Source: Clostridia bacterium (GTDB lineage: Bacteria > Bacillota > Clostridia > Christensenellales > UBA1242). Taken from it: DNA of 13,533 bases. This document shows, one piece after another, positions 1 through 4,937 of this stretch (the first letter of the stretch is position 1; every line of letters begins with the position of its first letter). The position numbers and the translations under genes were made by a program. Below the pieces are notes generated by a model, which did not search any database, was not told the DNA's origin, and worked only from the letters and a program-made list of their open reading frames with translations. The stretch covers positions 1 through 13,533 of the forward strand of contig JAGART010000137.1 in assembly GCA_017622115.1 (NCBI GenBank), given 5' to 3'.

Positions 1-262
1 AAAGGAGTCGTCCCTAGTACGAGAGGACCGGGATGAACGTACCTATTGTGTACCTGTTGTTGTGCCAACAGCATTGCAGGGTAGCGAAGTACGGACGGGA
101 TAAACGCTGAAAGCATCTAAGCGTGAAGCCTCCCTTAAGATAAGATATCCCACAGAGTTAATCTGGTAAGACCCCTTGTAGATTACGAGGTTGATAGGTT
201 AGAGGTGTAAGCACAGTAATGTGTTCAGCTGACTAATACTAATAGGTCGAGGGCTTGATCAA
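1..262 (+). rRNA. 23S ribosomal RNA, 3' end only
   Basis: This is the last part of a large-subunit rRNA; the 5' portion lies outside the window. The sarcin-ricin loop (AGTACGAGAGGACC, about 17-30), the site where elongation factors contact the ribosome, is intact. The 3' end reads through the usual GACTAATACTAATAGGTCGAG stretch to GGCTTGATC, the strand that pairs with the 5' end of 23S in bacteria. The exact 3' end is uncertain by a few bases. An rRNA at the very edge is typical of a contig broken at a multicopy rRNA operon. Confidence 0.97.
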
Positions 263-331
263 ATGGAAAAATGTTAGTTTAACAGTTTCCCGTTGATTTG
301 CAAATACGTTAAAAAACTATTGAATATTGTG

Positions 332-360
332 TTGACAAATCTATAAAAATGTATTATATT
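332..360 (+). promoter_or_regulatory. Promoter in the 23S-5S spacer
   Basis: TTGACA (332-337), a 17-base spacer, then TATATT (355-360). The predicted start is near 367, about 28 bases before the 5S. It would give 5S transcription independent of the upstream rRNA operon. It is called from the sequence only. Confidence 0.55.
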
Positions 361-393
361 AGTTATACAGTTGTGAAATACACACTGCGCCAT

Positions 394-511
394 TTCTGGT
401 GACTATGGCGAAGGGGTCCCACCTGTTCTCATTCCGAACACAGAAGTTAAGCCCTTCAGCGCCGATGATACTTAGCGGGCAGCCGCTTGGGAAAGTAGGT
501 CGTTGCCAGAT
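394..511 (+). rRNA. 5S ribosomal RNA
   Basis: This is a bacterial 5S rRNA of about 117 bases. The ends pair with each other: TCTGGTGAC at 395 with GTTGCCAGA ending at 510 (helix I). The conserved interior is present, including CCGAACACAGAAGTTAAGC (about 434-452) and the CAGCGCCGATGATA loop region. It follows the 23S by about 130 bases with no tRNA between, and is closed by an intrinsic terminator directly downstream. The ends may be off by one or two bases. Confidence 0.96.
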
Positions 512-517
512 TCAATT

Positions 518-546
518 AAGCCGAACCATAAGGTTCGGCTTTTTTA
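518..546 (+). terminator. Intrinsic terminator of the rRNA operon
   Basis: A perfect 10-bp stem, AAGCCGAACC / GGTTCGGCTT, with loop ATAA, followed by a T run. It lies 7 bases after the 5S rRNA and ends the rRNA transcript. Confidence 0.95.
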
Positions 547-865
547 TTGTTAAATCAAAACAACGTGGTATATACTTGAATTTTTATTATTTATTTTAAT
601 TATATTTTAAATATCTATTTATTTGTATTTATGTAGTAATACACCAAAAAATTGAGACTATACTGCAAAAAATAGAGGGATAGTATTTGATTTATTGCAT
701 TGCTAATAGTATTTAATATTAATATATGTTATCATTTTAAGTTGAATTTTTTATAATTTATATTTTCATATTTTTATAAAATGCAATAAATTTTTATTTA
801 GGTTAATTTCTCTATTATCTTAATACTTTTTTAAATAAAAAAATTAATAAAATGAAATATCTTTA
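547..865. other. AT-rich gap without a gene
   Basis: I see no supportable gene or RNA in this stretch, which is almost entirely A and T. The only structure noted is a perfect 12-bp inverted repeat, ATTTATTGCATT at 690-701 and AATGCAATAAAT at 780-791, 78 bases apart, of unknown meaning. Confidence 0.6.
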
Positions 866-894
866 TTGACTTGTTTTTATATTAATAATATGAT
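866..894 (+). promoter_or_regulatory. Promoter of the AT-rich orphan gene
   Basis: TTGACT (866-871), a 17-base spacer, then TATGAT (889-894). The predicted start is near 901, giving a leader of about 20 bases that contains the GGGG at 908-911. Confidence 0.65.
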
Positions 895-920
895 ATAAAT
901 TATAATTGGGGTACACTATT

Positions 921-1610
921 ATGAATAATGAACAAAATCATAAAAATAACAATGAATTTGCTGTTTTTTTAATACAAGATTTTAATATTAAAGATACTAA
1001 TTTATTTGCTAAATTTTTTAAAAAAAGATATAATGTAAATTTTGATATTGAAGAAATTCAAAATCAAGAAAGTCATTCAGCAATTTTTAAGGTAAAAGAC
1101 TTGTCAGTTTATAATAGCTTAATTTTGCAAGCAGATAGACAAATTAGTATTTTGAGTGAGCAATATACAGTTTTTAAAAAAAATATACATAATATTTCTT
1201 GGATTGATATTCAAGGAAATGCTCAAAGATTAGGAAATGCTCCTTTGTTAAAAATTAAAGATTTAAGCAAACTCGAATTAGAATATTATCAAAAAGTTTT
1301 AAAAACAATAGATGATGATATAATTTTCTCGCAAAATAAAAAAGATTTATTAATTTTTACTAGTAATAAATTTAAAAGAACTAGTAATAGTATATTGTAT
1401 GAACTTATGAGATATAGATTAAATATAATTAAAGAAATATTTTCTTTTCATAAGATAGATAATTTAGTAGAAATAAATGAAAATAACACGGAATTATTAA
1501 TGCCTTGTGGAAAAATAATTAATGATGAAAACATAACTAAATCTGTAAAAAAATATTTAGAATATAGTATTGGACAAAATAACGAACAAGAAGATACTCA
1601 ACAAAAATAA
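921..1610 (+). CDS. Hypothetical protein, 229 residues, very AT-rich
   Basis: I do not recognise this protein. It is hydrophilic, rich in Lys, Asn, Ile and Glu, with no signal peptide or membrane segment, so it is probably cytoplasmic. Both ends are low-complexity (N-terminal Asn/Gln/Lys, C-terminal Gln/Glu), and the middle looks like a mixed alpha/beta domain. The ATG at 921 is preferred over an in-frame TTG at 906 because GGGG at 908-911 then sits at a suitable distance and a promoter lies just upstream. It is a single-gene unit with its own promoter and terminator. Its base composition is lower in G+C than tyrS and the other housekeeping genes here, which may indicate transfer or weak selection. 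No function can be assigned. Confidence 0.8.
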   Translation: MNNEQNHKNNNEFAVFLIQDFNIKDTNLFAKFFKKRYNVNFDIEEIQNQESHSAIFKVKDLSVYNSLILQADRQISILSEQYTVFKKNIHNISWIDIQGNAQRLGNAPLLKIKDLSKLELEYYQKVLKTIDDDIIFSQNKKDLLIFTSNKFKRTSNSILYELMRYRLNIIKEIFSFHKIDNLVEINENNTELLMPCGKIINDENITKSVKKYLEYSIGQNNEQEDTQQK

Positions 1611-1611
1611 T

Positions 1612-1639
1612 AAAAAACAGCCTATTTTGGCTGTTTTTT
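1612..1639 (+). terminator. Terminator of the orphan gene at 921
   Basis: An 11-bp stem, AAAAAACAGCC / GGCTGTTTTTT, with loop TATTTT, starting just after the stop codon. The A and T arms mean it could work in both directions. Confidence 0.9.
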
Positions 1640-1682
1640 AGTCATTCTTTTAATATTTGTTTTATCAATTCTTTTATAAAAT

Positions 1683-1708
1683 AAAAAGAACCTAAATAGG
1701 TTCTTTTT
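1683..1708 (-). terminator. Terminator of the minus-strand orphan gene
   Basis: A perfect 11-bp stem, AAAAAGAACCT / AGGTTCTTTTT, with a 4-base loop, 10 bases past the stop of the gene ending at 1718. On the minus strand it ends in a T run. Confidence 0.9.
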
Positions 1709-1717
1709 GTGAAATTA

Positions 1718-2314
1718 TTATTTTTGCAATGATGAATTTAGTAATTTATCTTTCATTGTTTCCCAAACTCCTTGCTTTACAGGAGTTAAATCTTTGTGCT
1801 TAATTCCAAATGTAATTAAGCCATTTTTGCTATGTGATTCACTTAATTCCATATCTGAATTTATATTGTCACACATTGCGTGAAATAATGTTTCAAATCT
1901 TGATGGACTTTGAGAGAAAGTTTCAAGAAACATATTTGCATAAGGTAAATGATTTAAATCGCCATTTTTAATTATAGCTTTAAAGTTAATACCAGCACCT
2001 TTTGATTCAAGGACACTTCCACAAATTTGATTAAGTGCATCAAGTGATTTTGCCATTTCAATCACTATTGCTTCTGGTGAAGTTGCCATTCCTTGTGCTT
2101 GCATTTGTTTTTCTACACCTCTTTTCCAGTAGTTTGCAAATGCCATAGTATAATAAGTCGATTGATTTACTTTATCATAAGGATTGTAGTCATAGTAGTA
2201 TCCACCACTATTATATGCTACAAAAATATCAGGTTGTTTTGGGTCTTTATGATATTGTCGTTGTGTCTGTGCTCCTAAACTGTAATTTTTTAATGCATCA
2301 TCTAAAGTAAACAT
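1718..2314 (-). CDS. Hypothetical protein, 198 residues, DnaA boxes in leader
   Basis: I do not recognise this protein. It has no signal peptide or membrane segment. Residues about 38-60 are unusually rich in Tyr, Asn and Gly (GGYYYDYNPYDKV), followed by a predicted helical section with two Cys (CGS around 98 and CDN around 148). The start is ATG at 2314, supported by AAGGAG ten bases upstream. It is a monocistronic unit: a promoter near 2423-2454, a leader of about 100 bases containing two perfect DnaA boxes, and a strong terminator at 1683-1708. If the boxes are functional its expression would respond to DnaA, suggesting a role tied to replication or the cell cycle, but the protein itself gives no support for that. 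Confidence 0.82.
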   Translation of the reverse strand: MFTLDDALKNYSLGAQTQRQYHKDPKQPDIFVAYNSGGYYYDYNPYDKVNQSTYYTMAFANYWKRGVEKQMQAQGMATSPEAIVIEMAKSLDALNQICGSVLESKGAGINFKAIIKNGDLNHLPYANMFLETFSQSPSRFETLFHAMCDNINSDMELSESHSKNGLITFGIKHKDLTPVKQGVWETMKDKLLNSSLQK

Positions 2315-2333
2315 AAATAATTTTCTCCTTTTA

Positions 2334-2342
2334 TGTGGATAA
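2334..2342 (-). promoter_or_regulatory. DnaA box (perfect consensus), left copy
   Basis: TGTGGATAA here is TTATCCACA on the minus strand, an exact match to the strict bacterial DnaA box. It lies 20 bases upstream of the ATG of the 198-residue gene, next to its ribosome binding site, and is inverted relative to the second box at 2404. Confidence 0.6.
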
Positions 2343-2403
2343 AATATTTAGATATTAGAGGTTAAATTTGGGGAATTTACAAAAAATCAACCAAAATAAC
2401 GAC

Positions 2404-2412
2404 TTATCCACA
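2404..2412 (+). promoter_or_regulatory. DnaA box (perfect consensus), right copy
   Basis: TTATCCACA, exact consensus, inverted relative to the box at 2334-2342 with 61 AT-rich bases between. It lies just downstream of the predicted -10 (2423-2428) of the minus-strand promoter, so bound DnaA would overlap the transcription start region. Confidence 0.6.
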
Positions 2413-2422
2413 ATTTGAAGAA

Positions 2423-2454
2423 ATTATACAATATATATATATAGTGTTTGTCAA
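2423..2454 (-). promoter_or_regulatory. Promoter of the 198-residue orphan gene
   Basis: On the minus strand a perfect TTGACA (2454-2449) is followed by a perfect TATAAT (2428-2423), but the spacer is 20 bases, longer than the usual 16-18, and is mostly alternating TA. A less perfect -10 at better spacing is possible. The long spacer hints at a weak or activator-dependent promoter. Confidence 0.5.
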
Positions 2455-2508
2455 GCAAAATTTTATGTTTACGAGTAATAAAACGCATCTTTTTTGGTAA
2501 CCGAACAA
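2452..2508. repeat. Imperfect direct repeat R1
   Basis: Shares its order of words with R2 (2538-2593), 86 bases away: CAAGCAAAATTTTATG versus CAAGCATAATTTTATG, then GTTTACGAGT versus GTTTATGAGT, then CTTTTTTGGTAA versus CTTTTTTGGCAA. It lies directly upstream of the minus-strand promoter at 2423-2454 and shares the -35 edge of that promoter. Confidence 0.6.
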
Positions 2509-2537
2509 AATTTGAGCGGTGTCGCTTGGATTTCATA

Positions 2538-2593
2538 CAAGCATAATTTTATGTTTATGAGTGATTTAACTTAACTTTTTTGGCAATAAACAA
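2538..2593. repeat. Imperfect direct repeat R2
   Basis: Second copy of the R1 unit. It lacks the TTGACA found at the R1 edge (GCTTGTATG on the minus strand instead of GCTTGACAAA), so it is not a second promoter. Confidence 0.6.
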
Positions 2594-2631
2594 TAGTTGG
2601 GTTTTATTGTTTGGAGGGCAAGCATAAAGGC

Positions 2632-2670
2632 GAGATTGCCACGAAGTATAAAAATACTTCTCACAATGAC
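2632..2670. repeat. REP-like palindrome with GATTGCCACG / CAATGAC ends
   Basis: The core hairpin GAAGTAT-AAAA-ATACTTC (2643-2660) is framed by GATTGCCAC on the left and TCACAATGAC on the right. This border arrangement resembles the dispersed extragenic repeats of many bacteria whose ends read roughly GTCATTGCGAG ... GTGGCAATCTC. I infer a dispersed repeat; copy number cannot be seen in this window. Confidence 0.45.
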
Positions 2671-2713
2671 AATATTTAAATTTTACTATCCCTATTTATT
2701 TATTGATATTTTA

Positions 2714-2746
2714 TATAAAAAAAGAACCAAACTACTTTGGCTCTTT
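2714..2746 (-). terminator. Terminator of the GGGtGRT operon
   Basis: On the minus strand, AAAGAGCCAAA / TTTGGTTCTTT (2746-2736 and 2731-2721, one G-U pair), loop GTAG, then a T run. It is the first convincing terminator downstream of the gene ending at 3072, which would leave a structured 3' tail of more than 300 bases. Confidence 0.75.
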
Positions 2747-2766
2747 GTAAATAAAACTACTTAATC

Positions 2767-2854
2767 AAAAGTGGGGTAGATTTGTTAGTTTAGCAGTTCA
2801 CTTAATTTCACTGCTAGACTTGAGCAACACCCCATGAGTGGGTTGTTGCCCATT
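2767..2854 (-). repeat. Degenerate extra copy (A) of the GGGtGRT gene 3' end
   Basis: Aligns without gaps to 3054-3141 (offset exactly 287 bases) with about 13 differences in 88 bases. The shared unit covers the last 22 codons, the stop codon and about 18 bases beyond. Read on the minus strand it still encodes MGNNPLMGCC then SSLAVKLSELLN and a stop. Relative to the real gene the differences are mostly synonymous, with only two conservative replacements (T to S, R to K). A TAA lies two codons upstream of the ATG, so it is not part of a longer reading frame. I infer the remnant of a diverged paralogue or of a recombination event. Confidence 0.85.
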
Positions 2855-2865
2855 ATTTAGCCCAT

Positions 2866-2885
2866 GCACTTTTTAACAAAAGTGC
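2866..2885. repeat. Perfect 8-bp hairpin between repeat copies
   Basis: GCACTTTT-TAAC-AAAAGTGC, perfect. A second hairpin, AACTTA-TTTTA-TAAGTT, follows at 2899-2915. Both lie in the presumed 3' untranslated tail of the minus-strand operon. Confidence 0.6.
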
Positions 2886-2901
2886 GGTTCAAGTTGCAAA
2901 C

Positions 2902-2976
2902 TTATTTTATAAGTTCGCTTAGCCTTACGGCTAAAACAAACAAATCAAAAGGGTTGTTGACTATTTGTTTGCCCAT
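2902..2976 (-). repeat. More degenerate third copy (C) of the same gene tail
   Basis: GTTCGCTTAGCCTTAC (2913-2928) is identical to the real gene tail at 3083-3098, and GGGTTGTTG and TTGCCCAT also recur in order. On the minus strand an uninterrupted frame from the ATG at 2976 ends at TAA (2904-2902). It keeps LAVRLSEL from the parent C-terminus after a divergent start (MGKQIVNNPF). The hairpin design is kept with different sequence: TTAGCC/GGCTAA (2919-2934) and CAAACAAAT/ATTTGTTTG (2937-2971). Confidence 0.65.
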
Positions 2977-3053
2977 ACTTTTTGCAAAGTTATAACTTGC
3001 GATAGAAATTAACTTTTAAATAAAATATTAACACAAAACAGTATTAACAAGCA

Positions 3054-3141
3054 AAAAGTGGGTTAGATTTGTTAGTTTAGCAGTTCGCTTAGCCTTACTG
3101 CTAAACTTGTACAACAACCCATTAAAGGGTTGTTGCCCATT
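3054..3141 (-). repeat. Parent unit (B) of the gene-tail repeat, with two hairpins
   Basis: This is the 3' end of the intact GGGtGRT gene that recurs at 2767-2854. It contains two consecutive perfect inverted repeats: AGTTTAGCAG / CTGCTAAACT (3074-3083 with 3098-3107) and CAACAACCC / GGGTTGTTG (3112-3120 with 3127-3135). The first overlaps the stop codon by one base. Confidence 0.8.
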
Positions 3142-4067
3142 CCAACAAATCCCATCATATTTACGTGGGCGGGAACAGAACTACTGCCTGCAAATTGTGC
3201 GTCACAATGCATTCTTCCCATAGTATCGGTTAATCCATAACTAGCAGGTCCAGCGGCAAGGTTATCTGGGTGTAGTGTTCGACCAGTTCCTCCTCCACTT
3301 GCTATTGAAAAGTAGGGAAGGTTGTTGTTTATTCTATATTTTTTATAAATTCCAGCGACTGGGTGCTGAAATCTAGTTGGATTTGTTGAATTTCCTGTAA
3401 TAGAAATATCTACTTGTTCGTATGCACAAATTGCAACACCTTCATTAACACTTAATGCACCATATACTCTCACATCACTACGTGCAGTATTACTAAAACT
3501 TTTTGCACCTTTTACAATTAATTTTTCTTGTGTGTAATCGTAATCAGTTTGTACATACGTAAATCCGCCTATACGACTTATGATATATGCGGCATCTTTT
3601 CCCAAACCATTAATTATAATTTTTAATGGTGTTTTTCTTACTTTATTTACACTAGTAGCCAGTGCAATCGCTCCTTCGCTAGCTGCAAAGGATTCGTGTC
3701 CAGCGATAAAACAAAAACATTTTGTGTGTTCATCTAAAAGAGTGTAAGCAAGTCTTCCGTGTCCCAAGCCTACTTGTCTTGTTTCTGCAACAGAACCAGG
3801 TATGCAAAATGCTTGAAGCGCTTCACCTAAAAGTAGGGCAATTTGCTGTGGATTTGTTGTTTTTGTTTTTACAGCCAATGCTGCACCTATTCTAAAAGCC
3901 CAAACTGCGTTATCAAATACAATAGGTTGTACTTTTTTGACAAATTCTTCGCAGTTTAATACACTTTCTGCCAAATCATAGGCTTCTTGTAATGATGAAA
4001 TTTTATATTTTTTTAATAAAGAATTTATTCCTTTTTCTCGTTCTTTATAACCTACAAAACTTTGCAT
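3072..4067 (-). CDS. GGGtGRT family protein
   Basis: A 331-residue member of the GGGtGRT family, a conserved bacterial family of unknown biochemical role usually encoded beside a NifU-like Fe-S scaffold, as here. The signature GGGTGRT lies at residues 258-264, followed by the conserved tail HVNMMGFVGMGNNPLMG. Other conserved-looking blocks are GLGHGRLAYTLLDEH (about 100-114) and FIAGHESFAASEGA (120-133). No signal peptide or membrane segment is seen, so it is cytoplasmic. The ATG at 4067 overlaps the stop of the upstream gene by one base (TAATG), with AGGAGG upstream, so the two are translationally coupled. Oddity: its 3' end recurs as two degenerate copies downstream. Family assignment is firm; a role in Fe-S or metal handling is inferred from context. 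Confidence 0.93.
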   Translation of the reverse strand: MQSFVGYKEREKGINSLLKKYKISSLQEAYDLAESVLNCEEFVKKVQPIVFDNAVWAFRIGAALAVKTKTTNPQQIALLLGEALQAFCIPGSVAETRQVGLGHGRLAYTLLDEHTKCFCFIAGHESFAASEGAIALATSVNKVRKTPLKIIINGLGKDAAYIISRIGGFTYVQTDYDYTQEKLIVKGAKSFSNTARSDVRVYGALSVNEGVAICAYEQVDISITGNSTNPTRFQHPVAGIYKKYRINNNLPYFSIASGGGTGRTLHPDNLAAGPASYGLTDTMGRMHCDAQFAGSSSVPAHVNMMGFVGMGNNPLMGCCTSLAVRLSELLN

Positions 4068-4753
4068 TAGATTTCCTCCTGCATAGTATCTATTACTTTA
4101 AAAGCATCTTCAAAACGGCCATAAGTTCCCGCTGATTTTATAAGTGCTTCTTTTGCGTCCATTCCCTTGCGAATGTTTTGTAAAAGGCGGGGAAGATTTA
4201 CATATTCATAGCCGATTACTTCGTTGTTTTTATCTAATGCTAATCTTGTTGTATAACCTTCTGTTGTGTGATAATAGCGAACACCGCTTTTTATATTGTT
4301 ATATGTTGTGCCAATTCGAGAATGATGTGTTGAGCCTAGTTCTTCTATGCCTGCGCCGACTGGCAACCCTCCCATAGAAAAAGCGCTTTGACTACGACCG
4401 TAAGCGAGTTGTTGAAAAATATCTTTCATAGCATCATTGATTGCATCACAAACTAAATCAGTATTTAATGCTTCTAATAATGTTAAACCAACTAAAATTT
4501 CACTAGCCATACAAGCAGAATGAGTCATTCCGCTACATCCAATAGTTTCGATTAATGCTTCTTGTATAATTCCGTTTTTTACATTTAAAGTTAATTTACA
4601 AACGCCTTGTCGTGGTGCACATTTTCCGCAACCGTGACTAAATCCACTAATTTGGTTTATTTCTGTAATTTGCGACCATTTGCCTTCTTGTGGAATAGGT
4701 GCTGGACCAGAATGTGGACAACCAGAAATCTTATAACATTCGTTTTCTTTCAT
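4067..4753 (-). CDS. NifU-like iron-sulfur cluster scaffold protein
   Basis: A 228-residue protein resembling the N-terminal scaffold domain of NifU/IscU, in the subgroup paired with GGGtGRT proteins. Such scaffolds hold nascent Fe-S clusters on Cys residues. Visible candidates are C42 and C45 (GCGKC), C52, C73 (IGCSGMTHSAC, residues 71-81) and C81, with further Cys at 6, 12 and 102. The ATG at 4753 is chosen over an upstream in-frame TTG because GGAGGA lies five bases before it. It is the first gene of a two-gene operon and its stop overlaps the GGGtGRT start by one base. Upstream are an extended -10 promoter and a perfect 16-bp palindrome that may be an operator. No cysteine desulfurase gene is present in the window. 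Confidence 0.88.
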   Translation of the reverse strand: MKENECYKISGCPHSGPAPIPQEGKWSQITEINQISGFSHGCGKCAPRQGVCKLTLNVKNGIIQEALIETIGCSGMTHSACMASEILVGLTLLEALNTDLVCDAINDAMKDIFQQLAYGRSQSAFSMGGLPVGAGIEELGSTHHSRIGTTYNNIKSGVRYYHTTEGYTTRLALDKNNEVIGYEYVNLPRLLQNIRKGMDAKEALIKSAGTYGRFEDAFKVIDTMQEEI

Positions 4754-4767
4754 TTTTCCTCCAATTT

Positions 4768-4783
4768 TTAGCAATATTGCTAA
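4768..4783. promoter_or_regulatory. Perfect 16-bp palindrome, candidate operator
   Basis: TTAGCAATATTGCTAA is a perfect palindrome lying between the -10 (4799-4794) and the ribosome binding site of the NifU-like gene, at about +4 to +19 of the transcript. This is a position where a bound dimeric repressor would block transcription. It does not match the Fur, PerR, Rex or CIRCE consensus sites I know. Confidence 0.5.
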
Positions 4784-4793
4784 CTTTTATTTA

Positions 4794-4820
4794 ATTATAG
4801 CACAAATTTTGTTATTTCAA
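4794..4820 (-). promoter_or_regulatory. Promoter of the NifU-like/GGGtGRT operon
   Basis: The minus strand carries TGCTATAAT, an extended -10 (TATAAT at 4799-4794). The best -35 is TTGAAA (4820-4815), with a short 15-base spacer, tolerable with an extended -10. Confidence 0.6.
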
Positions 4821-4882
4821 AATGAATTAACTATATAATTAAATGTTTTTTAAATTATTTTTAACAAATTTCAGTATAACTA

Positions 4883-4911
4883 TTGTCAAAAATAAAAAAA
4901 AGTGTTATTAT
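4883..4911 (+). promoter_or_regulatory. Promoter of the 141-residue orphan gene
   Basis: TTGTCA (4883-4888), a 17-base spacer, then TATTAT (4906-4911). The start is near 4918, just before the GGGGGGA ribosome binding site. It is divergent from the NifU-like operon promoter, about 80 bases away. Confidence 0.65.
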
Positions 4912-4937
4912 ATGCATAATTACGGGGGGATAAAAAT

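Noticed and set aside
262..394. tRNA gene between 23S and 5S
   Set aside because: The spacer has no cloverleaf-like pairing and no GTTCGA-type T-loop.
399..599. Open reading frame of 66 codons covering the 5S rRNA
   Set aside because: It lies over the 5S rRNA and its terminator; the conserved RNA sequence explains it fully.
2334..2412. Chromosomal origin of replication (oriC)
   Set aside because: Only two DnaA boxes are present, with no dnaA, dnaN or rpmH nearby and no box cluster beside a DnaA-trio-like run. A regulatory DnaA site fits better.
2450..3070. Decayed insertion sequence
   Set aside because: No transposase remnant, terminal inverted repeats of IS type or target duplications were seen. 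The repeats found match the neighbouring gene tail or REP-like elements instead.
2767..3141. CRISPR array or integron attC array
   Set aside because: The copies are unequal, only three, spaced irregularly and derived from a gene end. There are no regular spacers, cas genes or integrase.
4144..4377. Plus-strand open frame of 77 codons
   Set aside because: It is the antisense of the well-supported NifU-like gene, with no ribosome binding site or family similarity.
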